DNA from: Tubiluchus corallicola | Lineage: Eukaryota > Priapulida > Priapulimorpha > Priapulimorphida > Tubiluchidae | Assembly: GCA_030141605.1 (NCBI GenBank) | Contig: JAQGDQ010002379.1 | Location: 312,001-376,000 of the forward strand | Direction of reading: 5' to 3' | Length of the DNA stretch: 64,000 nt | In this document: positions 44,501-55,560 of the stretch, piece by piece | How positions within the stretch are numbered: the first letter of the stretch is position 1 | Layout of the letters: every line of letters begins with the position of its first letter | Position numbers and translations under genes: made by a program | The notes under the pieces: generated by a model | The model's input: only the letters and a program-made list of their open reading frames with translations | Databases searched by the model: none | What the model was told of the DNA's origin: nothing

Positions 44501-47500
44501 TGAGTGGACCACTTGTTGCCAGAAAAAAAGAGGACAATATGATTCTGCTTGATTTTCCTGCTAATCCAACTATTAGTGTTAACAAGGAAAATGTGAAAGA
44601 GCTTTTAAAGGTACCTACTCTTTTGAATGAGCTGTAAAACAAGTTTGCTTGGGTTTTTGTTGTAAGTAATTTTATCATTGAAGCTTTTAGCAGGTAGGTG
44701 GTTGACAGTTTGGAAGACATTCTGACACCTTGGTATATTTATGTATTTTAGGAAATTTCCAGGCTTACTCGTTTTAACTGTGTGTGCTGGCCATGTTTTT
44801 CAAATGTATCATATGGGCTGTTTTTTTGGTCAATAGCTAAATTGCAGCTTTGCACAGACTTTTTTGAAGGCATATTACTTAGTATTATCTTACTTGTATT
44901 ACTTAGTATTACGCTTTCTTGCCTGCAATACTCATGTAAATAGAAAAGACACATTTTCTAGCTTTATGTAAGTAAAGGGCTTTCTTGCCTGCAATACTCA
45001 TGTAAATAGAAAAGACACATTTTCTAGCTTTATGTAAGTAAAGGGCTTTCTTGCCTGCAATACTCATGTAAATAGAAAAGACACATTTTCTAGCTTTATG
45101 TAAGTAAAGGGCTTTCTTGCCTGCAATACTCTTGTAAATAGAAAAGACACATTTTCTAGCTTTATGTAAGTAAAGGGCTTTCTTGCCTGCAATACTCATG
45201 TAAATAGAAAAGACACATTTTCTAGCTTTATGTAAGTAAAGGGCTTTCTTGCCTTTTATGACAATTTTTTGGTGTTTTAATTAACCCTATTCAGTTTTTG
45301 AATTTACCTGAAGAGGGGGACAGCATGAGAGGAGCATGGAAATTATTCAAAGGTGGGACGGGGTGGGGTGGTTACAGTAATGGTGGCAGTGAAGCGCTTG
45401 CTGTTACTTTATTGTTTCTTTTTACTGGCTGTTACACACCCGTGCATGCATGCACACGCACGCACACACCCACACACACACACTGTTACATAATATAGTA
45501 AAGTATATCATATCACTCTTTTCGGTGATTCTAGATTGCATAGCACTCCTACAATAGGACTAGTTGAAGTTTAGCAAACAACTATCACAATTACTAACCT
45601 GACATTCTGTGCATTAAATTTAGAAATCCACAGATTAAAGATACGAGACAATGCCGCTATGATAAAACTAAGGGTGCATTCAGACTAGCGAGTTTTCTGT
45701 TGGGAGTTTTTCTCTAACACCAAACTTGCAAGTGTGAACTGCTTTGCGAGTTACTATCGACAAGTCATTGCACACTTTCAGACAGTTGCTACGAAATGAT
45801 TTCCTGTTTAGTGTGAACAGTCTCAGCGAGTTACTCTTGACACTGCTCCCAGTGAATAGAGGAGGAGTATCAGCTGGTGTTTACTTCATGCTGGAGAATT
45901 TTGTTCTTTAGTCTGAACGTGCTTGCGAGTTACTTGGCGAGAAAATTTGCTAGTATGAATGCTTCATTACTCTCAAAAGCAGTGCGACAAAATATCAACA
46001 TTCTTGCAACAGTCAAGTCATCTAAATTCTTCTTTGTAAAAAGTATTTTGGTCCAAACTTTAATACACTGTAGAATCTTACGTGAATGTTTTTTATAATA
46101 CAGGTACTTGTTGGAGATTTACCTATTGTTGATGTGGAGTATGCTCCTGTTATACAACAAATGATTGTGTGTCTTCAAGATTCTGTGTCCAGGTGTGCAT
46201 GTTGATAATTTTTTATTTGGTTTGTCGTGTGTCATTCGTTTTGCACTTTTCATTTGCTTTCATGTTATTATACATACTATAAAATTGCTGCAAATTGCAC
46301 AAATCTGCAATTAATCTCTATTTCTATGAAGTGTGTTTGTGTATGTTTGTTTATTTGTTTGCTATAAAGTCCTGTTTTATTTATTTAACTTAAAATTTGG
46401 TCTATTAAGTTGCTAATACATCACACTCCCCATTGAATTATGGGATATGTACAGTTATGTGCAGAAATCAATTAACAAAAGCTGAAGTCAGTCTACTTTT
46501 TAACTTTTGGCAGGAGTTCTACTTACATGAAAAAGAATTTAAAATACACTATGTTTCAGTCCATTGTTGGGTTCATTCTCTCATTGTCTCATTTTTCATT
46601 CATTAGTCATTGATGTTATTATTGTTGTAAGTATAAGGCTTCATGTGTGTGTGTGTGTTTTACCTTCAGGCAAGGACTACTATACAACAGGACGTGCACA
46701 GTCAGATCTCTGATTCCGCCAGCGGAGGCGATCAATACTTGTAATGAACGTAATCTAGAAATAGTGCGCTTTAGAGAGTAGTGATCTTGGAAATTAAAGA
46801 ATGGACGGATCGGTAGATAGCGAGTATTATTTTTCATTTAATTGGTTCTTTACATTACGGGAGAAAAGTTCCAATTGTTTATTTTATGTATCAAAGGAAA
46901 TTAGTGTTCATTTTTACTTCTTAAATAGCGCACTACTTTAGGCGTAAGTGTGTTTTACCGGAAGTAGTGCTTTGTCATTGTTAATGTGTCATTGTTCAAA
47001 GTCAAGTGAAGCGTTGTTTTCGTGCTTGTGTTTGTTTCTTTTGGGATTATTTTCAAAATTTCTCGTGGATTTTATACATCTGTGCTCAGCAGCATGCCTA
47101 ACAAGGTAACTATGACACGGAGAACAAGTGTCGTGTGTTCAGACTGCCAAGAGATCATGTAGAAAAACAGAAATGGCTAAGTGTTCTTCCCCCACGCGAA
47201 GGCTTTGTTGTTGATCCATCGAAATTTTTCATTTGCGAAAAGCATTGGCCATCGGATACTCAAATAGTCAAAATTCCAGGTGGTCACACCAGCCAGTGGA
47301 TCCACCCAGTATTTTCAACGTTCCAACATCATGCTTGCCCACTCCAAAGCCACCACCTCGCCCTCCAAAAACTGAGGACCAGCAGCTGAATTATTTCTTT
47401 AAAAAGGATAAAATAACTTATCTCAATGAATTCACTCCTGAGAAAGACCTGCATAAGACGTATCAGAACCTCATTATATCTCGCGCACAAGACAAATTTG

Positions 47501-50500
47501 TGTGCATGTTCATGGAAGAGGACCACAGTCAATGTTATATGTCAATTATTGTTCACAATAAGCCTACCTTGTGTTCCCCTCTTACTCTGTATGCTTTCAA
47601 AAACGGGATCAGTGTGCCATTAATTAAAATCCTCAGTCCGAACAATGGACTGTCCTCTTACTCACAATTTTTCGCGGTTGTGAATTCTGTTGTCAACCAC
47701 ATTCATCATGTTGATGATATTGTCAACAAAGTGACAAAGTCTCTTGAACTTGAACTAGCTCAAAATCGAGAACAATCTCCTAGTGTTAATGCTAAAGCCA
47801 AGAAGCTCAAATTTCTAACACGACAGCTTCGACTATTATGTGATAAGACTTTCACAGTGTCTGATTATTGCTTTGCAATAGAGTCATTTCCCCATTGCAA
47901 TTACGAACAACTGCGTGACTTTTTAGTGTTACCCAGCAAAAGAAAGCTGCAGTCAGTTATTTCATCGACAGATATTGACAAGGTGCTAGGTAAAACATTT
48001 CAGAAAGTAAAAAGCTCTGAGCAGAAACACTGTATGCTATTGGTGGATGAAGTGAAAATATGCCCAACAGTGGCTTAAGGTCCCATGTTGCTTAATTTTG
48101 CAGCTAAGGACACTGTGAGCAACAAGCTAATCCTGTCATTCGTGATAAAACAATAAAGAGACATTTATTTTCAGGGAGATCTTGGAAGCAAGGGCACCGG
48201 ATATTTTTGCTCTTCCTGCAGCTAACACATCCCTGATGAAACTGTACGGTGTCCACTTGACGGTTAAAGCTCCAGCCAACTCCGGCTATGACTTTTATTC
48301 CCGCAGTTTTTTTCCCTGGATTGGAACGTCTGAAGATCCAGTTTGTGGTAAACAATTTGCATTGTTTATGTAAGAATGAATGAATATACTATTGATATAT
48401 ATGAATTAATTATAATTATCTTTGCTTTAAAGTAAAGCTAAACAAAAGAAATTATGTTTATTATTCTTGATGTGCACCATTTTGCTGCGTCTGTGTTTGC
48501 CAGTAAGTGGCGTACTCTACTGGCGTTGTTTTGTAACTTTTCTTTCTCTTTTGAAATGCAGCACAACTAGGGTTGTGGTTTATACAGTAAAATAATTAAT
48601 ATTGGAACATACGATAATTTGAGGCTTCATGCCATACAAAAGAGGTAGCTATACGAAGATTGTTAATTAGTTAGTTAGCTATATAAGCTAGTCAGTTAGT
48701 CAATCAGTTAGTTTTGGCAAGTTTTCAGTATGGCATGTTGGGTTGGACAGCTGGGTGTTCTTGGCACTCTTGGCGGCTTTACATTCTTGGAGGCTTGGCG
48801 ATGGGGTGGAAGACAGAGGCAAGATTTGGAGTGGAAAACAGGTAGAGTGTCGGCAGTGGGACTGATGTAGGAAGATAGTAGGGTGTGAAGAGAACCACCT
48901 AAACTGCAAGAGTGCCCAAATCAATACCAAAACACTAAAATGATCCCATGCGTGTGTCTAACATTGCCTATTTTTGTGTTTAATTTTGAATTGACTGCTT
49001 TCTCATTAAAAAATTTTTCAAAGATAGTATCTCTGCCAGCACACGCACACAGTATGACCACGAATCCGTAGTGCATTCGCCAAATTTCACCCAGTGATTT
49101 CGTCATCATCACAAGCCTGTTATGTCAATTGTAGACATTGGGTAGGCAGAACTCTAAAATAAAAGAAATCTGCCCTCAAGACAGGTAAACACAGCAGTAA
49201 CCTAGCAAAAAACTAGACACTGCTTTGGCAGTGGCTTGTTCGCAAGAGCTAAAATCTTCGCAGCCGGCAAAAATGTCGGCTGGCTCCACTCATCTCTGAG
49301 TGGCTGGTGCGACTAAAGCTGGGTTTCTTATCGGCTAGGTCGACTGTAGAAGTGAATTGCCTGGAGTTCAGCTGAAACGACATGGCTCATGCCTCTAGTT
49401 TTAAGATGAAGATTAGTTTTAGTTTTGTTCTGTGTTAGTCTTGCATTTTCTGTCTTAAGTCTGACTGAAAATCACTATGTCACTGAAGGAGTTGCCAGTT
49501 TTATGGTTTTTCTGTTGAGGTGGTTTCTAACTTTGCAGTTTTTATGAGAATAATGAAATTTTGGCCACAAAATATTCTATCCAGTACAGAAGGACTTATG
49601 TGGTAATAGTTCCAGTGAATAAAGTATACATTGTAGGCCTGATTTTCAAAAACATGAAATGTTTTTTTTTCAAAAACATGAAAAGCCTATCTTAATTCAT
49701 TATATTTGCATGTTTAAAGTTTGCAATGTTTGATGCCAGTAATCTCCAACTAATTTCTGACTATGTTAGGGTCGGCTCACACTATATTTGGTTGTTACTG
49801 GCAAAAAGTGCTGGGAAAATCAACTTTTCAAGGTAGGATAATTTGCTGTTTTATGACGTTTGTTATAATTTAACTTATGATGCTTATTCGTTTATGATCT
49901 GATTTTGTATGTTTTTCAGTATGTCAGTAGATCTCAATTTAAATTCTGTGCAAGATTATTACCATGCTGACAAAGAGCGACATAGGTTTGATTTACTTAA
50001 TGTCGTACAGCACACTGTAATTTAATGTGTGTAAAGTCCTCGAAAGGTTAAAAAATGAAAATTTCCAGCCATTGTAAATAACTGCGTCTTAGTTTACATA
50101 ATTTTTCACAAAAAATTACAGAATGCTATAAAATATAATTGTTATTTTGAACAATATATATTTTTAGTGGCCAGTCACAAAGTATAATTACTGCCCTGCA
50201 ATACCATATCACATAGACTTGTGCAGCATATGTTACCGGAACAGTATCTTGCTTAACCCTTTTACCGCCTCCATGATGTACTATTATGTCTATTTTTTGT
50301 ATTGGCTTATGCCTATTTGATGTACATATTTATCATTAGTATCTAGCGCTCCATTTAAACTCTGGCGAAGTGTATTATCGCTTAGTTTAGTACGTTTAGA
50401 CAGCTAGCAGGGCCCAGCACAGCTCCAGGAATATGTGTAAACTGAGTTTGACCTTATTTCCTTGGCTACATAGCACATCTGCTACGTACATATATGTCTT

Positions 50501-51424
50501 CGACTGTGAATTCTGCATCATTTGAAATTTGCTGTTTTTGCACATTTTTATTATTATTAATAATAATCTTTTGTTCGTATAAAATTTTTTATACAGCAAT
50601 GTAGTTTTAGTATAAATAATTAATACAATGAAAAATAATTTTTGTTAGTAATTAAAAAACAAGAGATTTAGAGATTTTAAGACAATTTTCAGCAAAAAGC
50701 TTAAAGATTTGATAGTTTTGGAGGTTTTAATGCATATGCACACTCTCCCACTTATTTTAGAGATGATGGACCTATATATATATATATATATATATATATG
50801 TTCTAAACATTCTTGATAGATATATAAAAATGATCTGTAAAGGGATTATTATTCTTGTACACAATTCTACGTGATTTTAAGGCTTTTGGTTTTTGCATGT
50901 ATTTTACTTTTGATAAATGTATACCAAAACAAATATATTTTTAATTGTGACTTGCACAAGTTGATTTTCGGGCTGAATTTAGGGGCTGAAGCTGTTTTAC
51001 TTGCATGACACTATAATTTTGCTTTGGAGGTTCATTTATTGATCTAAATTCAGTTTCATGTGCAGTTTCATATCACCATATTGCCTCATTTGCAAATAAA
51101 TATAAAACTTAAACAAGTAAGTAAATATATAGGCCTAACAAATTTTCGTGAATGAATGTAATGATTGATTGATTGAATGAATGAATGAATAGGTGGGTGC
51201 ATGATTGATTTTTATTTGGCTTGTTGAAATCATATCTTTTTTTCTTATGAACAATATCAAAATAAAGTTGCAAAGTTGTTATTTTGTCATGTGCTTTGTG
51301 CGTTTTTGTAGCTCGTCAGTGCTCAAAAAGAGGAGGAGATGTCTACGTGAATGTACGAGAAGACAAGAGAGTCGAGATTGGAGGCAAGTCTGTAGTCGTT
51401 ATAGAAGGAAAGATCTATTTATAG
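41455..51424 (+). CDS. PBLD: PBLD copy 1: PhzF-family isomerase-like protein, complete, with altered active site
   Basis: join(41455-41565, 42361-42559, 44468-44610, 46104-46192, 48175-48347, 49770-49832, 51312-51424) = 891 nt, 296 residues plus TAG, close to the 288 of human PBLD. All junctions are in frame. PhzF proteins are two-lobed isomerases with a Glu near the N-lobe active site; the animal role of PBLD is poorly known. Family marks present: LYVVDAFTSQAFAGNA, FGLRWFTPACE, CGHSTLA (His90), DFYSRSFFPWIG, EDPVCGSAH, and a C-terminal RGGDVYV...EGKIYL. Odd: residues 54-56 are P-I-T where copy 2 and the family have S-E-T; Glu55, equivalent to the catalytic Glu of PhzF (recalled as Glu45), is Ile. 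It may be a pseudoenzyme or have a changed role. The open frame shows no other decay. Confidence 0.5.
42361..42559 (+). CDS. PBLD: PBLD copy 1 exon 2 (active-site exon)
   Basis: Acceptor ttctattttag; donor TTG|gtaaat. 199 nt, phase 0 in and phase 1 out. It carries EMNLPITGFIALP (the catalytic Glu codon is ATA at 42412-42414), FGLRWFTPACEFQL and CGHSTLAAATVLF. If the donor is not used, the frame stays open through three 60-bp repeats to a TAA at 42787-42789. Confidence 0.5.
42601..42782. repeat. 60-bp minisatellite, three units
   Basis: Units begin at 42601, 42661 and 42721 (GAAACTGAGTCAGTTGCTAC and on); the third has two extra bases. It starts 42 bases after the exon 2 donor and keeps the exon frame open. 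Copy 2 has only one decayed unit (about 58400-58450), and a further related unit lies in intron 5 of copy 2 (about 63600-63650). Confidence 0.5.
42787..43132. mobile_element. 5'-truncated hAT-like MITE, related to 27752-28205
   Basis: Closely matches the calcineurin-intron MITE from TAATTTTAATGTTGTAATT onward, including the palindrome AATATTATCGATAATATT (43070-43087) and the right end CCGCCACTG. The left third is missing. It is absent from copy 2, where the flanks lie directly together at about 58452. Confidence 0.5.
43504..43980. repeat. Dispersed repeat, intron 2 copy of unit 1
   Basis: Runs from AAATCAATACTAAA to about GGCTCTGGCTTCTATGG. The same sequence occurs at about 48918-49400 (intron 5, copy 1), 58724-59190 (intron 2, copy 2) and from about 63868 to the window end (intron 5, copy 2). 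It contains the word CTAAAGCTGGGTTTCTTATC. No coding content; class unknown. Confidence 0.5.
44468..44610 (+). CDS. PBLD: PBLD copy 1 exon 3
   Basis: Acceptor aattattacag; donor AAAG|gtacct. 143 nt, phase 1 in and phase 0 out. It encodes NEFTEITFDTLSGPLVARKK, EDNMILLDFPANPTISVNKE and NVKELLK. The TLSG...I-LDFP pattern matches the inter-lobe region of PhzF proteins. Confidence 0.5.
44611..46103 (+). other. PBLD copy 1 intron 3
   Basis: Holds the 66-bp minisatellite (44913-45253), a CA-rich microsatellite (about 45440-45482) and, near 45680-45960, the word GCGAGTTAC or close variants four or five times. Otherwise it aligns with copy 2 intron 3. No exon seen. Confidence 0.5.
44913..45253. repeat. 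66-bp minisatellite, five units plus 11 bp
   Basis: Five nearly perfect 66-bp units starting GCTTTCTTGCCTGCAATACT, followed by an 11-bp partial unit. Copy 2 has one unit plus the same 11-bp partial (60139-60215). Because 66 is a multiple of three, the minus strand shows a false 96-residue repeat protein. Confidence 0.5.
46104..46192 (+). CDS. PBLD: PBLD copy 1 exon 4
   Basis: Acceptor tttttataatacag; donor TCCAG|gtgtgc. 89 nt, phase 0 in and phase 2 out. It encodes VLVGDLPIVDVEYAPVIQQM and then IVCLQDSVS. It is identical in protein to copy 2 exon 4. Confidence 0.5.
46193..48174 (+). other. PBLD copy 1 intron 4
   Basis: The first 480 bases align with copy 2 up to TTTTACCTTCAGG (about 46670). 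Alignment resumes at AGGTCCCATGTTGC (about 48079). Between these points copy 1 has a P-element relic; copy 2 has unrelated sequence with a minisatellite. Confidence 0.5.
46671..48078 (+). pseudogene. P-element-type transposase with THAP domain, broken and truncated
   Basis: From an ATG at 47094 the THAP zinc finger is damaged: after MPNK the expected Cys-x-x-Cys part is missing and the frame resumes as NYDTENKCRVFRLPRDHVE, followed by the C-x-x-H pair in FFICEKHWPSD. A frame change near 47290 leads into a long open frame (to 48078) with PPRPPKTEDQQLNYFFKKDK, a Leu-rich segment (KKLKFLTRQLRLLCDK) and HCMLLVDEVKICPTVA, the region around the first catalytic Asp of P-element transposases. A stop follows at once, so most of the catalytic domain is lost. 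Upstream sequence from about 46671 may be the element's 5' end. Inferred dead. Confidence 0.5.
48175..48347 (+). CDS. PBLD: PBLD copy 1 exon 5
   Basis: Acceptor acatttattttcag; donor TTTGTG|gtaaac. 173 nt, phase 2 in and phase 1 out. It encodes EILEARAPDIFALPAANTSL, MKLYGVHLTVKAPANSGY and DFYSRSFFPWIGTSEDPVC. The DFYSR and EDPV-G motifs belong to the second lobe of the PhzF active site. Confidence 0.5.
48348..49769 (+). other. PBLD copy 1 intron 5
   Basis: Contains the second copy of the dispersed repeat (about 48918-49400), preceded by a shared stretch (about 48780-48915) also present at 63755-63865. Otherwise AT-rich; no exon seen. Confidence 0.5.
48918..49400. repeat. Dispersed repeat, intron 5 copy of unit 1
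   Basis: Same repeat as 43504-43980, more diverged from it than from the matching intron 5 copy at 63868 onward. This shows the two intronic copies existed before the segmental duplication. Confidence 0.5.
49770..49832 (+). CDS. PBLD: PBLD copy 1 exon 6
   Basis: Acceptor gactatgttag; donor CAAG|gtagga. 63 nt, phase 1 in and phase 1 out. It encodes SAHTIFGCYWQKVLGKSTFQ after the shared Gly, continuing EDPVC into G-SAH, the family's DPVTGSAH block (Cys replaces Thr). Confidence 0.5.
49833..51311 (+). other. PBLD copy 1 intron 6; no gene seen
   Basis: AT-rich, with a TA microsatellite at about 50773-50800 and GAATGAATGAATGAAT near 51174. No conserved exon recognised. Confidence 0.5.
51312..51424 (+). 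CDS. PBLD: PBLD copy 1 exon 7 and stop
   Basis: Acceptor gcgtttttgtag; TAG at 51422-51424. Phase 1 in. It encodes RQCSKRGGDVYVNVREDKRV and EIGGKSVVVIEGKIYL, matching the C-terminal strand-rich end of PBLD (CSHRGGEL...V-GG-AVVLEG). Confidence 0.5.
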
Positions 51425-53527
51425 TCTAAATCATGGAATCGTACTTTATCTGATTGCTTTATCACAGTGTTGCCATTCTGGTTGATAAAGATTATTGTTT
51501 TGGAAGCTAAAAATTATAGTATTTTCCACCATATTATCGCATCTTCATGCAAAATTCAAAATTTCTGTGTATTTGCAGCAAATTGTTATTATTATTGTAT
51601 AATTATGCATTTAATAAGTAACCATAACACCAAAAAGTACTGTAGAAAACTGGCTATTTGTTTTACAGATTTTATTTTCCACTCATTGTAAAAAAGGTGA
51701 AACTGCAAGAGAAACAAGAAAAAAGAACATGAAACAAAAGTAAATCCATAACAGACATGCAAAAAATAAATAAAGGAACAAGCATTAGCAAATTAACAAG
51801 CATACTGAAGCAGAATTTACTAATAAATAAACTTCCTGACATATCACAAATCAGCATGCACGCCTACACAAAAACACGCATATGCATATGCAGTTGCAAA
51901 AAAAAAACAATAATTAGGCATCACCGTAACACTATTAGAAACTACCAAGCTGACAAATAAATTACTGCAAAGTTCTGCATAAAAATGAAGAAACATAAGA
52001 ACTTACAAACGTTTGAGGATCTGTAGAAAAAACTTTAAGCCAGTCTTCAGAAATTAACAGAGACATACTGATTCTACAACGGTGGCATACTGACTTCACA
52101 ACTACTATACCACTAAAAACACAATTTTTTCCTATTCTAAGGCTATCTAACCACTCATACAAGAGCGGCCAAGCATGTCAAACAAACTCTACAGGTAATG
52201 CAAAATGAATAATGACACTCTAGAATCAAAACACCTGGCTTCACTGTACCCAAGCTGGCCTGAGAGATAACAAGTACCATTAGCAAGTGTAAAATTAAGT
52301 TTATCAAAACACAGTAGAATGTCGCTACCAGTCTCTTTTGAAATTACTGCTTTTTTCTGAAAACTTTGACCACTAATTGCGACCAGCATGGTTTGGATTA
52401 CAACGAAGTCAAAATTTGTTTACTTTCCCCTGGTAAGCAGTAATGTTTTTTGTCTAAATTATCGTATAATTATCTGTTATCGTACAGTCTGTTTTTTTTG
52501 TATGGTATGAAGCATCAAATTATCGTATATTCGAATAATTATCATATAAAAAGCAACCCTGTTTATCATTTTCATGTCAGGTAAGTGCTAGAAAATAGAA
52601 CGAAGGTAGAACTGTAGCAGTGCGTAGTTAATATAAAAAAGAGTTCCTTTAAGGGAAAATAGAATGGTGTATAATGTTCTCTTATGATCAGTGATTATTT
52701 TATCATTGTTGTGTTTTTAATTAGAAATGCTCCTTTTAAGGGAAAATTAAAATAAGCTTTTAGCATGTAGTGAACTGAGTGGAATTCTGAAATAGTGTTG
52801 TTCCCTATAATAATTTTACAATTTTAGTCAAAGGATTATGTGCAGTTTTAATAGAAATATTATTTTATGTTCTATGCACTAAGTGGGATGGACGTTTTTG
52901 TTGTTGTTGATGTATACTATCTTTTCTCTATATACCAGCTAGACTACACCACTATTGTTATGCATTTGGGAAGTTTTACTTATGGACCAAAGTTGACCTT
53001 ACCTTTTTTGCCCATTTCTGAAGTTAATTATTGTAGGTTTTATATTTTAGAATTTAAATGTGCCACATTGTTGCTTTATTAGGGTAGAGGATTGAGTGAT
53101 ATTTTATCAATTGTGCCAAATAAATTAACTTGTTCTCGGTTAAAGCGGCTTAGGACTATAATAATGGCGGTTATATGCGCCATGCAATTTCTATATTTGA
53201 ATGAAAATACAGCATTATTGTGTAAATTGTGCCAAATAAGTTAATATGTTTCTGCTTAAAGTGGATTATCAAGTTACTGCTGTGTTATTTGATTACAGTA
53301 ATTTTTGTGGCTTTATAAATCGACCAAGTCCACATTAAGATGAAATTATATTTTTTGTAAACAGGATGAAACAGGATAGGAAATAAGTTAACAGGTTTCT
53401 GCTTAAAGCAGATTACGAAGTTACAGATGCGCTAAGCTATACTTTTTGATTACAGTTATATTTATAGCTGTATAAATCGTGGATTGAATAATTAAAATGA
53501 AATTATTTTTGTTTGTTTAATGAGATT
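51425..53527 (+). other. PBLD copy 1 3' flank to the duplication junction
   Basis: No gene seen. AATAAATAAA at 51765-51774 is a possible poly(A) signal. Three imperfect repeats with the word AATAAGTTAA (or AATAAATTAA) plus TGCTTAAAG-type and GATTACAGT words lie at about 53105-53510, right before unit 2 begins. Confidence 0.5.
53105..53510. repeat. Three imperfect tandem repeats at the duplication junction
   Basis: Starts near 53110, 53225 and 53385. Shared words: GTGCCAAATAARTTAA, TTTCTGCTTAAAG, TTTGATTACAGT and TATAAATCG. Units are roughly 120-165 bp and strongly diverged. Confidence 0.5.
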
Positions 53528-54625
53528 ATTCTTGTTTATTTAAACTTTAACTATGTTTCTGTGTTACAATAAATGAACTCAAAGCAGAAAATGCAGTTCC
53601 TTATATGTTTAAATTCCTGGCAAGAATAAGGGGGCATTTTATAGTACAATTCTAATGTTGTATATGTTAGATATCATGAAGCAATATAAATTTATCAGAA
53701 TAGCTCATTGCCACACTTAAGATTTCTGGAAGTCAGTGATCAAAAGTTATATTACTGCATATTTTATTTAATAAAAACTTTAATTTGGAAACAATATGCA
53801 GCCAATAATATGTTAGAATCTTGCTTGTTTCTTTTGTCACATCAAACTCGCATGTACACAATCTCTAAGAACACTTAAATTGTTGCATGAGGTCTGTCTC
53901 AACAGTAAGAACAGCTACGTGTGAGAGTTTTCTATACAATAGCTTACAATAACTGTACGATAAAATGATTTACTATTACCAGTTGACAGAGTACCAAAAT
54001 GTGTAGAAATGAAGAAGTGAACTCATAAGATATCATACTAAGTGCAGGTGATGCTACTCATTGTATAATAAATAAAAATTGGAAAAAGTCAAAAAGTTGA
54101 TAAATCTTGTTGCTGTCTCAGTTGATGTGACTTATCAAATGCACTTTCACTGTTTCCTTCATGCACTTTACTTAATCACAGCCTCTTTTTGTTGTTAGCT
54201 GATGTTATTTTGCGTAATTTGTTGTGATTTTTGTTATAAAGTTATGCAATTTGTTTTGTTTTTTTACAGAAGAAGTGGTAGTTTGTTAACATTCTACTTT
54301 ATTTAATCTCATTTTAGGTGTCAGTTTATGTGCGTAATACATATTTATGGTAAAGTTTTTTCGTGTTAGGCTGCTTTAAAAAAATTTCTTATTGACAAAT
54401 AAGAGAAATGCTCACCTACTATGCAAGCAATTATTTAAGTCTTGCTAAAATTAATAAATGATCATGGCAGCAATTTATCGTTAAAAAAATTAACATTGTT
54501 AATACTAAATTACTAGCAAAATGAGCTTAACCAAGCCTAGCCCTAGGTGTCTGATATGAGAGTCGTCGTAAATACGCTGTCAACGCGTTGCCAAACGATC
54601 GGTTTTCCTGTTGAAGATATCCCGT
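53528..54625 (+). other. Left block of duplication unit 2; no gene seen
   Basis: Diverged copy of 34987-36250 with small insertions and deletions, ending in the same CTGTTGAAGATATCCCGT word. No coding sequence recognised. Confidence 0.5.
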
Positions 54626-55560
54626 TGTGGGATGTGTGAAAAAGTGGGATGCATCGTGAGGGATATTTTAAATTTGAGTGATATAAACAAAATTGGTAGG
54701 TTTGCAATACAGATAAGGCTGAACCTCTTACAGTCAGTTATGATACTAGTGATTTATAATACAGAAACATGGAGTGAAGTAACAAAAGTAGAAATGGGTA
54801 GGATGGAAGAAATTCAGAAGGATATGTTACAAAAACTAGTAATTTATCACAGAAGGTGTCAACTAGTTATAGGGGTATGCTAATAGAACAGTGTACATAA
54901 GTATATACTGTAGGTATACACTTTGGGCATATTAAGACTCTTAAAAAGTTAACCTGGAAGAAACATGTAAAAGAAAACGTAAAAAAATTATTAAAATTAC
55001 TGCACATCACCAGATATACTCAAGAACTAAGTTAAGGTTTTTATCTTATGAGCTGAGCACGATAAACCCAAGCAGTATATAACTGAGTTAACACTAGAAC
55101 AGACAAAAAGGGTTTTAGAGATAAAGCTTAATATGCTACCACTAAAATGTAATTATAGAAGTAAGTTTAAAGGAGATATATGGTGTCCGCTATATGGTAA
55201 AGACAGGATCTATTTAGATTGTTATAAGAAATGTGCTACCAACTACAGAAGTAAATTTCCAAAGTCTGATTGAGTCAGAAGATGCACAAATAGCAAAGCA
55301 GTAGGTGGAATTTGTTCAAATAGCAATGGAAACAAGAAAAAGAAGAGGTGTCGTGCTGGAAATTTAGCTACAATAATAATAGTCATAAATGGTTGATTAG
55401 CATCAATGCTGATTACGTTACTTGTGTCTTGCGCGGTAACATTCCTTTGTGCCTATCTAACCAGATAGAGTTAACACCGAGGAAACAACGAAACAACATG
55501 TGCTTACTGGAGAACCGCAACTGCCGCGACATGACATAGAGGAAGTTGAGGAACTGCAAG
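54626..55560 (+). pseudogene. Degenerate LINE fragment
   Basis: A short open frame near 54680-54880 reads NKIGRFAIQIRLNLLQSVMI and ETWSEVTKVEMGRMEEIQKD, the post-RT region of a non-LTR retrotransposon. Further on, broken pieces continue (LEQTKRVLEIKLNMLPLKCN near 55090). Many stops. It appears to be a different LINE family from the one in unit 1. Confidence 0.5.

Larger units (their letters stand above)
34987..53527 (+). repeat. Tandem segmental duplication, unit 1
   Basis: From ATTCTTGTTTATTT at 34987 the sequence closely matches 53528 onward: a shared 1.2-kb left block, then LINE-rich sequence, then PBLD exons and introns in the same order. Offsets shrink from 18541 at the left edge to 15793 at the PBLD start codon, owing to unit-specific insertions. 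Unit 1 carries the complete PBLD copy 1, a solo LTR, a P-element relic and an extra nested LINE pair. It ends where unit 2 begins. Confidence 0.5.

Noticed and set aside
44373-44720. 115-residue minus-strand open frames opposite PBLD exon 3 in both copies
   Set aside because: Their conservation reflects the exon on the other strand and the youth of the duplication.
44909-45199. Minus-strand protein of 22-residue repeats (KKALYLHKARKCVFSIY)
   Set aside because: It is the 66-bp minisatellite read in a frame that cannot close; copy 2 has one unit only.
44913-45253. CRISPR array
   Set aside because: The regular repeats are contiguous 66-bp units without unique spacers, in an animal intron.
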